Positions 48,358-56,939 of a stretch of 59,642 nt of DNA are shown here, piece after piece. The notes under the pieces are model-generated. The model had not been told where the DNA came from. It ran no database searches and saw only the letters and a program-made list of their open reading frames with translations. How positions within the stretch are numbered: position 1 is the first letter of the stretch; each line of letters begins with the position of its first letter. The position numbers and the translations under genes were made by a program. Source of the stretch: Elusimicrobiota bacterium (GTDB taxonomy: Bacteria; Elusimicrobiota; Elusimicrobia; UBA1565); NCBI GenBank assembly GCA_016196755.1, contig JACPXC010000008.1, positions 1 through 59,642 on the forward strand. Reading direction: 5' to 3'.

Positions 48358-49786
48358 GGCGCGCATCGTCGTCGTCGGCGGCGGCCCCGGCGGCTACACC
48401 GCGGCCTTCTACGCGGCGGACCTCGGGATGGATACCGTCCTCATCGACACCGAGCCGGCCCCCGGCGGGGTCTGCGTCTGGCGCGGCTGCATCCCTTCGA
48501 AGGCCCTGCTCCACGCCGCCCACACCGTGGCGCTGGCCCGCGAGGCCGAGGCCTACGGAGTCAAGTTCGCCGAGCCGACCATCGACCTGGCCGCTCTGCG
48601 CGCCTGGAAGGACCGGGTCGTCGGCAAGCTCACCGGCGGCACCGCCCAATTGGCCAAGCTGCGCAAGATCCGCTCGGTGCAGGGCCGCGCGACCCTGCTC
48701 GGCCCCAACAAGCTCGAGGTCAAGAAGGTCGACGGAACGACCGACACCCTGGAGTTCGAGCACTGCGTCCTGGCCACGGGCTCGCGTCCGGTGCGCCTGC
48801 CCTTCCTTCCGGATTCGCCTAAGGTCTGGGACTCGAGCGCGGCCCTGGAGCTGCGCGAGATCCCCAAGCGCCTCGTGGTGCTCGGCGGCGGCTACATCGG
48901 CATGGAGATGGCGACGGTCTACGGCACTCTGGGCTCCGAGGTCACGGTCGTCGAGATGACGCCGGGCCTCCTGCCGGGCTGCGACCGCGACCTCGTGGTG
49001 CCCTTGGCCAAGCGCGCCGAGAAGCTCTGCCGGGGCGGGGTCCTGCTCGACACCAAGATCACCGCCGTCAAAGACGAGGGCGGCATCCTCAAGGTGACGA
49101 TGGAGAACAAGGACGGGGCGCAGACGCGCGAGTTCGACGCCCTGCTCTACTCCGTCGGCCGCAAGCCCAACTCGGACTCCATCGGCTTGGATAAGACCAA
49201 GGTCCAGACCAACAAGAACGGCTTCATCCAGGTCGATCTCGCGCGGCGCACCGCCGAGCCCTCGATCTTCGCCATCGGCGACGTGGCCGGCCAGCCGATG
49301 CTGGCCCACAAGGCCTCCCACGAGGGCCGCACCGCGGTCGACGCCGCCAGCGGCAAGAAGGCCGCCTTCGAGCCGCAGGCCATCCCGGCCGTCGTCTTCA
49401 CCGACCCCGAGATCGCCACCTGCGGGTTAAGCGAGACCCAGGCCGCTGTCGAGGGGAAGGTCGTCGAGGTGGCCCGCTTCTCCTGGGGCGCCTCCGGCCG
49501 CTCGCAGACCCTGGGCCGCACCGACGGGATGACCAAGCTCGTCATCGACCCCGCCACCGAGCGCGTGCTCGGCGTCGGCATCGTCGGGCCGGGGGCCGGC
49601 GAGCTCATCGCCGAGGGGACCCTGGCCGTCGAGATGGGCGCGCGGGCCTCCGACCTCGCCCTGACGATCCACGCCCACCCGACCCTCTCCGAGACGGTCA
49701 TGGAAGCCGCCGAGATGTTCTTCGGCCACTGCACCCACGCCTACCGGCCCAAGAAGCCGGCGGCGCCGGCGCCCGCCAAGCCCTGA
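48350..49786 (+). CDS. lpd: Dihydrolipoyl dehydrogenase (PDH E3)
   Basis: FAD-dependent re-oxidation of dihydrolipoate with NAD+. The 478-residue product has the FAD site VVVGGGPGGYTAA, the redox disulphide GGVCVWRGCIPSKALL (C-x4-C, where CLNVGC is usual), the NAD site VVLGGGYIGMEMA, the second FAD motif FAIGDVAG and the catalytic HAHPTLSET near the C terminus. The tail ends in an Ala/Pro/Lys-rich stretch. Confidence 0.96.
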   Translation: MDKARIVVVGGGPGGYTAAFYAADLGMDTVLIDTEPAPGGVCVWRGCIPSKALLHAAHTVALAREAEAYGVKFAEPTIDLAALRAWKDRVVGKLTGGTAQLAKLRKIRSVQGRATLLGPNKLEVKKVDGTTDTLEFEHCVLATGSRPVRLPFLPDSPKVWDSSAALELREIPKRLVVLGGGYIGMEMATVYGTLGSEVTVVEMTPGLLPGCDRDLVVPLAKRAEKLCRGGVLLDTKITAVKDEGGILKVTMENKDGAQTREFDALLYSVGRKPNSDSIGLDKTKVQTNKNGFIQVDLARRTAEPSIFAIGDVAGQPMLAHKASHEGRTAVDAASGKKAAFEPQAIPAVVFTDPEIATCGLSETQAAVEGKVVEVARFSWGASGRSQTLGRTDGMTKLVIDPATERVLGVGIVGPGAGELIAEGTLAVEMGARASDLALTIHAHPTLSETVMEAAEMFFGHCTHAYRPKKPAAPAPAKP

Positions 49787-49797
49787 CGGCAGGTAAA

Positions 49798-50502
49798 TTG
49801 ATTCGGCTGGGCGTGAGCCTGTCGCTGGCGCTTTGCCTGCTGCTGTCGCTCTCCGCCGTCGCCGAGGCCTCGCCATCGGCGCATGAGACGGTCATCCTGC
49901 TCCACGGCATGGGGCGCACCCGGCTGTCGATGCTCGTCCTGGCTTGGCGCCTGCGCCGGGCGGGCTTCCGGACGATTTCCTTCCCCTATAACCACGCGAT
50001 AGACACGCTGCCTGAGATCTCGGGGCAGCTCAAGGGGCTCATCGCCAAGGAGGCGAGGGGCGGCCGCTACCATCTTGTCGGCCATTCGCTAGGAAACATC
50101 ATCATCCGCGAGGGTTTCCGGGACGGGTATTCAGAGGGCCTTGGCCGGATCGTGATGCTGGCGCCTCCGAACGGGCCGGCCCGCATGGCGGCCAAGCTCA
50201 AGGAAAACCTGCTTTACAGCTGGATCACCGGCGACAGCGGGCAGAAACTGTCGAGCGTCGAGTTCTACGCCGGGCTGCCGGTACCGGACGTCGAATTCGC
50301 CGTCATCGCGGGAGAGCGGGGGACGAGTCTCCTTTCGAAAAACCCCAACGACGGCATCATTCTCGCGGAGACGACGAAGCTCGACGGGATGAAGAGCTTC
50401 GCCCTGCTGCGCAAGACGCATACCTTCATCATGAACTCGGCGGAGACGGCACGCTTGACGGCTCTTTTCCTGCGCGAAGGGCGGTTTCTCGCTCCTGACT
50501 AA
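49798..50502 (+). CDS. Exported alpha/beta-hydrolase (lipase-like)
   Basis: 234 residues with a signal peptide (SLALCLLLSLSAVAEA) and an alpha/beta-hydrolase fold. The oxyanion segment is VILLHGMGRT, the nucleophile elbow GHSLGN (Ser about 99), an Asp in NPNDGIIL, and a His in KTHTFIM near the C terminus. The family includes periplasmic lipases and esterases related to triacylglycerol lipase class 2. The start is a TTG at 49798 or a GTG at 49810; neither has a strong ribosome site, and a TAAATT box overlaps the TTG. It lies 11 bp after lpd. Confidence 0.8.
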   Translation: MIRLGVSLSLALCLLLSLSAVAEASPSAHETVILLHGMGRTRLSMLVLAWRLRRAGFRTISFPYNHAIDTLPEISGQLKGLIAKEARGGRYHLVGHSLGNIIIREGFRDGYSEGLGRIVMLAPPNGPARMAAKLKENLLYSWITGDSGQKLSSVEFYAGLPVPDVEFAVIAGERGTSLLSKNPNDGIILAETTKLDGMKSFALLRKTHTFIMNSAETARLTALFLREGRFLAPD

Positions 50503-50509
50503 GCTCTAA

Positions 50510-50618
50510 CCTGCAAATTTCCGAAAAATTGTCGAGGCAGCATATGCCGAATTTACCGTCGCTGGCGACGGTAAATTCGGCTTATTTTCGCTGGGGAATT
50601 TTTCCGAATTTTTGCAGG
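50510..50618. repeat. Nested palindrome, about 110 bp
   Basis: The centre is a perfect 16-bp stem with a 4-nt loop (GCCGAATTTACCGTCG-CTGG-complement, 50546-50581). It is enclosed by outer arms CCTGCAAATTTCCGAAAAATT (from 50510) and an imperfect complement ending AATTTTTGCAGG at 50618. It could be a MITE-like element, a structured RNA or a strong terminator. It fills most of the gap before the HNH gene. Confidence 0.75.
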
Positions 50619-50657
50619 GTAGGGAACCAAATCGGGGGGGTGAGCGTACTAGTATGT

Positions 50658-51716
50658 ATGCACGAACCTCTTGCGGCATGGACGGATGAAGAGCTTGCCG
50701 CCTCTCTCGAGACCCTAGCGGCCTCGGAGCGGCTGGAGTTGGTCCGCATCCTCAGGCATCTCGCTGAGTTCAACCGCAGGAGGCTGGCCATCACGAAGGG
50801 CTACCCGTCCTTGTTCGCCTACTGCGTCAAGCGGCTCGGGTTCTCGGAAGGGGAGGCGATGCGGAGGATCCTCTCGTTTCGCGCCGCGACCCGGTTTCCG
50901 GTGATCTATCGTCTATTGGAGCGCGGACAGTTGACCGCAACGACCGTCTCGATGCTTGAACCGCATCTGACGCGTCCCAATTACCACGAACTCATCAAGC
51001 GCTCGGCCGGCAAGAGCAAACGTGAGGTTGAGCGTTTGATCGCGGAATTGGCGCCCGAGACTCCTCCGCCGGACAGAATCAGGGTGATCGTGGCTGAAAT
51101 GCAGAACCCCGAAGGGTGTCCGGTGCCGCTCAAAGGTGGAACTGGCTCCTGCGCCACTGAGGACTTGTTCGCGCCGAACATCGCGCCGGCGCTGGAAGGG
51201 GCGCCTAAGCCGGCGCCCGAAGGCCATCCGCCTCTGCCGCGGCGGGCGGTTTTCACTTTCAGCGCGGAAGAGTCCCTGTTGCGGAGCCTCGAGCGCGCAC
51301 GAGACCTTCTTAGGCATAAACATCCCGCCGGGCGCCTTGAGGAGATCTTCACGGAGGCGTTGGATGCCTTGCTCGAAAACATCGATCCACGACGGCGGCT
51401 GGTTCGGAAGACAGCGAGAATGATGAGGGCACGCGAGGCGACGGGGCGCAAGACGATCCCGCGCAAGATCAAGGACGAGGTCTGGAAGCGCGACGGCGGG
51501 GTCTGCTCGTTCGTAGGCGCGGACCGGGTCCGCTGCGCCGCCACCGCCTTTCTCGAGTACGACCATATCCTACCGCGAGCCCATGGCGGCCGTTCGAACG
51601 ACTCAGCCAACATCCGGCTGTTGTGCCGGAACCACAATCAGTCGAAGGCGCGGCGCGTTTTGGGCGATTCGCTCATGGACGCCGCTACCGCGCGGAGGAT
51701 CGGGGGCACGTCATGA
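50658..51716 (+). CDS. HNH endonuclease-domain protein
   Basis: 352 residues from the ATG at 50658; a longer frame from 50529 would run through the palindrome and is rejected. The N-terminal two thirds is helical (LRHLAEFNRRRLAITKGYPS, VKRLGFSEGEAMRRI), as in the abundant HNH-containing proteins of unknown role. The C-terminal HNH site has WKRDGGVCSF, EYDHILPRAHGGRSNDSANI and RLLCRNHNQSKA. Such genes are often multicopy and possibly mobile. A TAGTAT box lies just before the ATG. Confidence 0.85.
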   Translation: MHEPLAAWTDEELAASLETLAASERLELVRILRHLAEFNRRRLAITKGYPSLFAYCVKRLGFSEGEAMRRILSFRAATRFPVIYRLLERGQLTATTVSMLEPHLTRPNYHELIKRSAGKSKREVERLIAELAPETPPPDRIRVIVAEMQNPEGCPVPLKGGTGSCATEDLFAPNIAPALEGAPKPAPEGHPPLPRRAVFTFSAEESLLRSLERARDLLRHKHPAGRLEEIFTEALDALLENIDPRRRLVRKTARMMRAREATGRKTIPRKIKDEVWKRDGGVCSFVGADRVRCAATAFLEYDHILPRAHGGRSNDSANIRLLCRNHNQSKARRVLGDSLMDAATARRIGGTS

Positions 51717-51737
51717 TAGGACGATGGAACTAGAGGA

Positions 51738-52559
51738 TTAGAGCGACGACAGCCCGAGCCGGAACCGCTTCGGGTTCCAGACGCCCTTCTCGGGCGCGGT
51801 CTTGAGAGCGGCGTCGAGGGCGCGCTTGCGGTCGGCCAGCTTTGGGTGGCGCTTGCCGAAGGCGGCCAGCGGCTTGTCCTCGTGGTCGTCGCCGTAGAGC
51901 TTCTCGAGCGCGTCGGGGAGGCCCTTGGCGGCGTAGCCGGCCGCGCCGGCCAGCGCCATGCCGCGCGCGTCGGCGTCGGACTCGTCGGCGCGCGAGAAGC
52001 CCTTGTCGGTCAGCTTGATGAGGAGGCCGGCCGCGGCGCTCAGGCGCGAGCCCTTGGCGCCGGCGGCCTTCGCGGCCTTGCCGCCGGCCTCGAGCAGCTT
52101 GCCGGCCTTGAGGGCCTTCATGGAGTGGCGGCGCTCGACGTGGGCGATCTCGTGGGCGAGGACGCCCGCCAACTCGGCCTCGTTGTGGACGCGCTTGAGG
52201 AGTCCGCGCGTGACGAAGACCCAGCCGCCGGGCGCGGCGTAGGCGTTGACCGCGGCGGTGTCGAGGATGCCGAAGCGCCAGCCGTCGGCGCCGCGCTCGC
52301 TCTTGCGGGCCACGGAGAGGCCGACGAGATTGAGGTAGCGGGTGGCCTTTTCGTCTTGGAGGAGGCCGAAGCGCGCGGCCAGGTTGGCCGAGAGCTCGCG
52401 GCCCAGGGCCTTCTCCTTGGCGGGGGAATCGCTCATGGCCTCGGCCGCGTCCGCGGCGGCTGAGCCGGCCTGCTCCCAGTCGACCTTGCCGTTGGAGACG
52501 TCCATGCCTTTGCAGGCGGACAGGGCCAGAACGGCGGCCAGGAGGAGTCTAGGGCGCAA
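51738..52559 (-). CDS. M48-family metallopeptidase lipoprotein
   Basis: 273 residues from a TTG at 52559 that overlaps the upstream small gene by 11 bp. Lipoprotein signal RLLLAAVLALSAC (Cys about 16). The zinc site is VLAHEIAHVERRHS, with a further Glu in RADESDADARG, and AAPGGWVFVTRGLL precedes it; all are M48 (BepA/LoiP-like) hallmarks. Likely an envelope quality-control protease. No TPR domain is fused. Convergent with the HNH gene (21-bp gap). Confidence 0.88.
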   Translation of the reverse strand: MRPRLLLAAVLALSACKGMDVSNGKVDWEQAGSAAADAAEAMSDSPAKEKALGRELSANLAARFGLLQDEKATRYLNLVGLSVARKSERGADGWRFGILDTAAVNAYAAPGGWVFVTRGLLKRVHNEAELAGVLAHEIAHVERRHSMKALKAGKLLEAGGKAAKAAGAKGSRLSAAAGLLIKLTDKGFSRADESDADARGMALAGAAGYAAKGLPDALEKLYGDDHEDKPLAAFGKRHPKLADRKRALDAALKTAPEKGVWNPKRFRLGLSSL

Positions 52560-52842
52560 GCTTCCCCGTCTTGACGAACTTATCGAGTTCGGCGTCCGAG
52601 ATTTCGACGTCATCGAGCCAGTCGAGGGCCTTGAAGTTGCGGGCCGCGGCGTCGCCGCCGCCCTCGTCCTCATCGAGCCCGCGCACGCCGGCCGTGTTCT
52701 GGGCGCTCTGCTTGATCTTCGTGGAGCGCCGCTGCTCGAGCTTCTGCATCCCTTTCTTGAGGATGGAGCCGAAGTCCGCGGCGTAGGAGGGCCAGAGACC
52801 GACGACCGCGGCCAGGGCCGCCAGGAGGGCGCGTGCGAGCAC
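52549..52842 (-). CDS. Small exported hypothetical protein
   Basis: 97 residues with a signal peptide (LLAALAAVVGLWPSYA, about 6-21). The mature part is charged, with a Lys/Gln-rich region (KKGMQKLEQRRSTKIKQ) and an acidic one (LDEDEGGGDAAA). No family recognised. The stop lies inside the 5' end of the M48 gene, so the two are translationally coupled and may function together in the periplasm. Confidence 0.7.
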   Translation of the reverse strand: MLARALLAALAAVVGLWPSYAADFGSILKKGMQKLEQRRSTKIKQSAQNTAGVRGLDEDEGGGDAAARNFKALDWLDDVEISDAELDKFVKTGKLAP

Positions 52843-52874
52843 GGCCTAATTATACACGTCCCCTGGCGCTTTGG

Positions 52875-52880
52875 TATACT
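52875..52880 (+). promoter_or_regulatory. -10 box (TATACT) of tRNA-Thr
   Basis: TATACT lies 10 nt before the first base of the tRNA, the right place for a short 5' leader. It acts as an internal calibration for -10 boxes elsewhere in the window. No clear -35. Confidence 0.6.
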
Positions 52881-52890
52881 CGCACGCGTT

Positions 52891-52962
52891 GCCGAGGTAG
52901 CTCAACGGTAGAGCAATCGCTTCGTAAGCGATAGGTTGTGGGTTCGAGTCCCATCCTCGGCT
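52891..52962 (+). tRNA. tRNA-Thr (anticodon CGT)
   Basis: A 72-nt cloverleaf: acceptor stem GCCGAGG/CCTCGGC with discriminator T, D-arm GCTC-AACGGTA-GAGC, anticodon stem ATCGC/GCGAT with loop TTCGTAA (anticodon CGT, reads ACG), and T-arm with TTCGAGT. CCA is not encoded. It reads the G-ending threonine codon favoured in this GC-rich genome. Confidence 0.93.
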
Positions 52963-53028
52963 AGATCTTCCGACGGATATCCCGAGCCGCCGGTTCCCGT
53001 CAGGGGCTGGCGGCTCGCGCATTCGAAC

Positions 53029-54339
53029 ATGATCGAGCTGACCAAGCGCCTCTATAGGATCGCCGCCGAGCACCGATACGGATTCACGTTCTTCGCCTAC
53101 ATGCTGGCGGCGATCGTGACCGGGATCGTCTGCGTCGGCTTTATGAAGGCCTTCGAGGCCGTCCTGGCCAACCGCCTCGACTTCCGTAGCGTGGGCGCCT
53201 GGTGCCTCCTCACCACGCCGGCCTTGTTTCTGGCGGCCGTCGAGCTCGTGCGCCGGGTGGCGCCGTGCGCGGATGGAACGGGCATCCCGCAGGTGATATT
53301 CGCCATCCGGAACTCCAAACCCGCGACGGAGCCGGTCTTGGCGCCGCTCACCTCGCTGACGACGATGCTAGTCAAGATCGCCGCCCTCCTCATCGGCCTG
53401 GCTGGCGGCGCGGCCACGGGGCGCGAAGGGCCGACGGTGCACGTGGCGACCTGCGTCTTCGTGAGCCTGCTCCTAGTCATACGCCGGATCTCGGGCATCA
53501 AGTTCGACATGCGCTCGGCCTTGGTCGCGGGCGGGGCGGCCGGCCTAGCGGCGGCCTTCAACACGCCTCTGGCCGGGGTGACCTTCGCGGTGGAGGAGCT
53601 GACGACGGACGCTTTCGCGGGAATCAAGGACGTCGTCATCATGGCCATCGTCGTCGCGGCGATCGCGGCGCAGTACGTGCAGGGTGAGTACAGCTACTTT
53701 GGCCGGCTGCGAATGCCGGACGCCGTGCCGGTGGCGGCCCCGATAGTCATCGGCTTGCTCTGCGGGGTGGTCGGCGTCGTCTTCTCCACGGCGCTCCTGC
53801 GCGGCAAGGCCGTCGCCCTCCGCTGGCAGGCCGGCCGGGGCCGCTACCTGCTGCCGGTCGGCCTCGCGCTGGGCCTGCTGGGGCTGGCCTGGCTGAGTCC
53901 CGTGGACCTCCTGGGCCCGGGCAACTCCGCCGCCCAGACCATGACCGAGGGATCGTTCGGGAGTTGGGCCTACGCCTTCCCCGCCACAAAGATGCTGGCC
54001 ACGCTCCTTACGTATTGGTCGGGTATCGCGGGGGGGATCTTCGCGCCGACCCTGGCTATGGGCGCCGCGTTGGGTGGAGACGTCGCCCATTGGATGGGCC
54101 TCCCGGTGGCGAGTTGCGCGATGATCGGCATGGCGGCCCTCCTCTCGGGGACCATCCAGGCCCCGATCACGGCTTTCGTCATCATATTCGAGATGACGGG
54201 ACATCATGCGATGCTGACGCCCATCATGTTGGGCTCGCTCTTGGCCTGCATCGTCGCCCGCATGCTCGGGGCGGAGCACCTCTACGCGGCGCTGTCGAGG
54301 AACTACCAGCGTCTTCTGCCCCCCGCGGACAGACCCTGA
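53029..54339 (+). CDS. ClC-family chloride/proton antiporter
   Basis: 436 residues with the paired-repeat ClC architecture (about 18 helices). The selectivity signatures are DGTGIPQV (GxGIP), GGAATGREGPTVH (GREGP with the gating Glu) and AGGIFAPTLAMGAALGG (GxFxP). The gating Glu indicates a coupled H+/Cl- antiporter rather than a channel. No regulatory CBS domain is present. The ATG at 53029 begins 66 bp after the tRNA; a longer frame would start inside the tRNA and is rejected. Confidence 0.92.
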   Translation: MIELTKRLYRIAAEHRYGFTFFAYMLAAIVTGIVCVGFMKAFEAVLANRLDFRSVGAWCLLTTPALFLAAVELVRRVAPCADGTGIPQVIFAIRNSKPATEPVLAPLTSLTTMLVKIAALLIGLAGGAATGREGPTVHVATCVFVSLLLVIRRISGIKFDMRSALVAGGAAGLAAAFNTPLAGVTFAVEELTTDAFAGIKDVVIMAIVVAAIAAQYVQGEYSYFGRLRMPDAVPVAAPIVIGLLCGVVGVVFSTALLRGKAVALRWQAGRGRYLLPVGLALGLLGLAWLSPVDLLGPGNSAAQTMTEGSFGSWAYAFPATKMLATLLTYWSGIAGGIFAPTLAMGAALGGDVAHWMGLPVASCAMIGMAALLSGTIQAPITAFVIIFEMTGHHAMLTPIMLGSLLACIVARMLGAEHLYAALSRNYQRLLPPADRP

Positions 54340-54375
54340 GGCCGGGCCATACTTGCGGCCACCCCGCATACTCCC

Positions 54376-54381
54376 TATAAT
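54376..54381 (+). promoter_or_regulatory. -10 box (TATAAT) of the first O-antigen-ligase-like gene
   Basis: A perfect TATAAT lies 12 nt before the ATG at 54394, in the 54-bp gap after the ClC gene. There is no Shine-Dalgarno in between. It implies a leader of only about 5 nt. Confidence 0.55.
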
Positions 54382-54393
54382 CCCGTCGACCCA

Positions 54394-56934
54394 ATGGCGC
54401 AGCAGACCCAGAAATCGCCGGTAAAGACGGCGCATCTCGAGGCCGCCTTCGCGGCGACGAAGTGGGCCAACAAGGCCATCATCTGGTGGCTGCCCATCCT
54501 CTATCTCCTCATCGCCGACTCGTTCTACCTGCGCACCTACGACTCCGCCCAGGTCAAGATAACCCTCGTGCAGATGGGCGGTATCTGCATGTTCTCGCTC
54601 TGGATGTGCCGGCTAATAGAGGAAGGGCGCGGGCTCTTCAACAAGTCCGACCTGGCCACCCTGGCCCCGTTCATGGCCTACTTCGCCTGGGGCATCATCT
54701 CCTTCATGCATGCCCCGTACAAGTACTCCTCGCTCGACGGCTTCCTGCGCCGGGTCTTCTACATGACCGTACCGCTGATCGTCATCCGCGAGTTCGACGA
54801 GAAGGGCACCACCCGCCTCACCCGCATCCTGATCGTCGCCAGTTGGATCACGATCGGCTACGGGATGCTGCAGTGGTTCGACGTCACGTTCTTCCCGAAG
54901 CCCGGCCCCGGCAACGGCCCGGACCCGTTCATCTGGCGCGGGGCCTTCACGCCGCGCGTCTTCTCGACCTTCGGCAACCCCAACTTCTTCGGCAACTTCC
55001 TCGTGCTGCTCTTCCCGATCCTGGTCTGTCAGTTCCTCAAGACCCGGCGCTTCAGCCTCTTGGTCCTGCTCGGGATGCTGTTCTGGAACCTGGTCTCGAC
55101 CGGCACCAAGGGCGCCTGGCTGGGATTTACCGCCGCGACGCTCTTCCTTGCAGGCACCTATTTCTGGTTCTTCGACCGCGAGACCCTGCGGGCGCACGCC
55201 AAGAAGCTCGTCCTGGCCGGGGTGATCGCGGCGGTGACCGGCGTGGGCGGCGTGCTCTTCAAGCTCCAGCAGGACCCGCGCCTGACCTCGATGAACTTCC
55301 GGCTCCATACCTGGGAGGCGACCTGGGAGATGATCACGACCCAGCCGCTCATGGGCACCGGGATATGGTCGTTCTGGACGATCTACCCGGCCTTCCGCCA
55401 CCCGGCGATCTTCCACATCGAGGGCAAGCACAACACCGAGACCGACCATGCCGAGGACGAGTGGCTCGAGGTGCTCTTCGACGAAGGGATCATCGGCTTC
55501 GGCATCTTCCTGTGGATGATCGTCTCGGCCTGCGCCATCGCCTACGGCGCGCTCGGCCAGATGACGGCCGGCTTGAAGAAAGACCAGCGCGCGCCGCCCC
55601 GCGCCTACGACCTGCTCGGCTACCTGGTGGCCTTCCAGGCCATGCTCGCCCACAACACCTTCGACGTCTCGATGCGCTTCGTCTCCTCGGGGGTCTTCCT
55701 CGGCCTGCTCTCCGGCATGGTGGTGAACCTCTCGCGCGGCATGTCGCTGGCGGAGCTCCATGAGCGCGAGGGCGCCGCGCTCGAGCCCTCGACGTCCGCC
55801 TGGCAGACCGTGTCGACCTTCCTGATATGGCCCGCGCGTCTGGTCGGCGTCGGCGCCCTGGCTTGGGCGGCCTTCACCTTCGTCACCGAGTTCAGCAAGC
55901 TCCAGGGGCCCCTCTACACGATGCAGCTCGGGGGGGAGATACTGCAGTGGTGGATCAGCTGGGGCAGCTTCCTGTTCGTGATCGGCGCGCAGGTCGTCAT
56001 CTTCGCGCGCCTGACCTGGCTCTCGCGCAACGCGCTGGTGCCTCTGCTCGTCGCGGGGATGATGTGGCCGCTCCACACGAGCTGGGGACTTTTCAAGGCG
56101 GACGTCCACCATAACATCGCGATCTTCTTCTCCAAGCAGAAGAACTGGGAGCAGGCGCTCAAGAACTACCTCGAGGTGGGCCGCCTCAACCCGGCCTACG
56201 TCATGTCGTTCTACTTCAAGGGCAACGTCTTCAACGACCGCTTCGACATGCGCAAGGTCAGCAACGAGAACTGGGGCGACAAGCCGGGGCAGTCGCGCGA
56301 CGACTTCGAGCGGGCGTTGGACTCCTACGAGCAGGTCCGCGGGAAGGCGCCCAACTACGTCCAGATGCACCACCAGGTCGGCATCCTCTATCTCAAGCGC
56401 GCCGACTGGGAGCGCTCGCAGAGCCGCCCCGCCGAGGCCGAGAAGTACGTCGACCTGGCGCTGGCGCGCTTCAGGCTCTACACGATGCACGACCCGGTCT
56501 TCGCGCCGAACTGGCACCGTATCGCCGAGATCCACCTCACCCGCCAGCAGTACGACCAGGCCATAGACGCCTACAAGAACCTGCTCGAGGCCCCGAACTG
56601 CGCTCCCGAGCAATGGCTCGCCGACAACCCGCGCATGAGAAAGACGATCATGGCCTACCAGGAGTTCTACGAGAAGGACGGGCGCTGGCAGCACCTCCAT
56701 CCCGACCCCGACGCCTATTCCCGGCTCGGCAACGCCTACTTCCTCAAGGGCGACCTGAGCGGGGCCGAGAAGGCGTATAAGGACGCCCTGCACTTCGACA
56801 AGGGCAACCAGATGGCTCAGCGCAACCTCCAGGTCGTCTACGCGAAGGCGCAGGCCGAGGGGCGGCTCAAGCTCACCCCACCGGCCGTCCCCGGCCAGCC
56901 CCCGACCGTGGAGCTGCTCCCGAAGAAAGGCTGA
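54394..56934 (+). CDS. O-antigen ligase/polymerase-like membrane protein with TPR tail
   Basis: 846 residues: about 12 membrane helices (30-590) with a Wzy_C-type periplasmic loop. Landmarks are RVFSTFGNPNFFGNFLVLLFP, STGTKGAWLGF with a conserved Lys, and HNTETDHAEDEWLEVLFDEG. The soluble C terminus (about 600-840) holds tetratricopeptide repeats (WEQALKNYLEVGRLNPAY, YDQAIDAYKNLLEAP, LSGAEKAYKDALHFDKGN). It may join or polymerise surface glycans or glycosylate proteins; which of these cannot be read from sequence. Tandem paralogue follows after 5 bp. Confidence 0.87.
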   Translation: MAQQTQKSPVKTAHLEAAFAATKWANKAIIWWLPILYLLIADSFYLRTYDSAQVKITLVQMGGICMFSLWMCRLIEEGRGLFNKSDLATLAPFMAYFAWGIISFMHAPYKYSSLDGFLRRVFYMTVPLIVIREFDEKGTTRLTRILIVASWITIGYGMLQWFDVTFFPKPGPGNGPDPFIWRGAFTPRVFSTFGNPNFFGNFLVLLFPILVCQFLKTRRFSLLVLLGMLFWNLVSTGTKGAWLGFTAATLFLAGTYFWFFDRETLRAHAKKLVLAGVIAAVTGVGGVLFKLQQDPRLTSMNFRLHTWEATWEMITTQPLMGTGIWSFWTIYPAFRHPAIFHIEGKHNTETDHAEDEWLEVLFDEGIIGFGIFLWMIVSACAIAYGALGQMTAGLKKDQRAPPRAYDLLGYLVAFQAMLAHNTFDVSMRFVSSGVFLGLLSGMVVNLSRGMSLAELHEREGAALEPSTSAWQTVSTFLIWPARLVGVGALAWAAFTFVTEFSKLQGPLYTMQLGGEILQWWISWGSFLFVIGAQVVIFARLTWLSRNALVPLLVAGMMWPLHTSWGLFKADVHHNIAIFFSKQKNWEQALKNYLEVGRLNPAYVMSFYFKGNVFNDRFDMRKVSNENWGDKPGQSRDDFERALDSYEQVRGKAPNYVQMHHQVGILYLKRADWERSQSRPAEAEKYVDLALARFRLYTMHDPVFAPNWHRIAEIHLTRQQYDQAIDAYKNLLEAPNCAPEQWLADNPRMRKTIMAYQEFYEKDGRWQHLHPDPDAYSRLGNAYFLKGDLSGAEKAYKDALHFDKGNQMAQRNLQVVYAKAQAEGRLKLTPPAVPGQPPTVELLPKKG

Positions 56935-56939
56935 ACGCG

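Noticed and set aside
50529-50657. Extended N terminus for the HNH protein
   Set aside because: It would translate the palindrome, and the added residues look random; the ATG at 50658 gives a sensible start.
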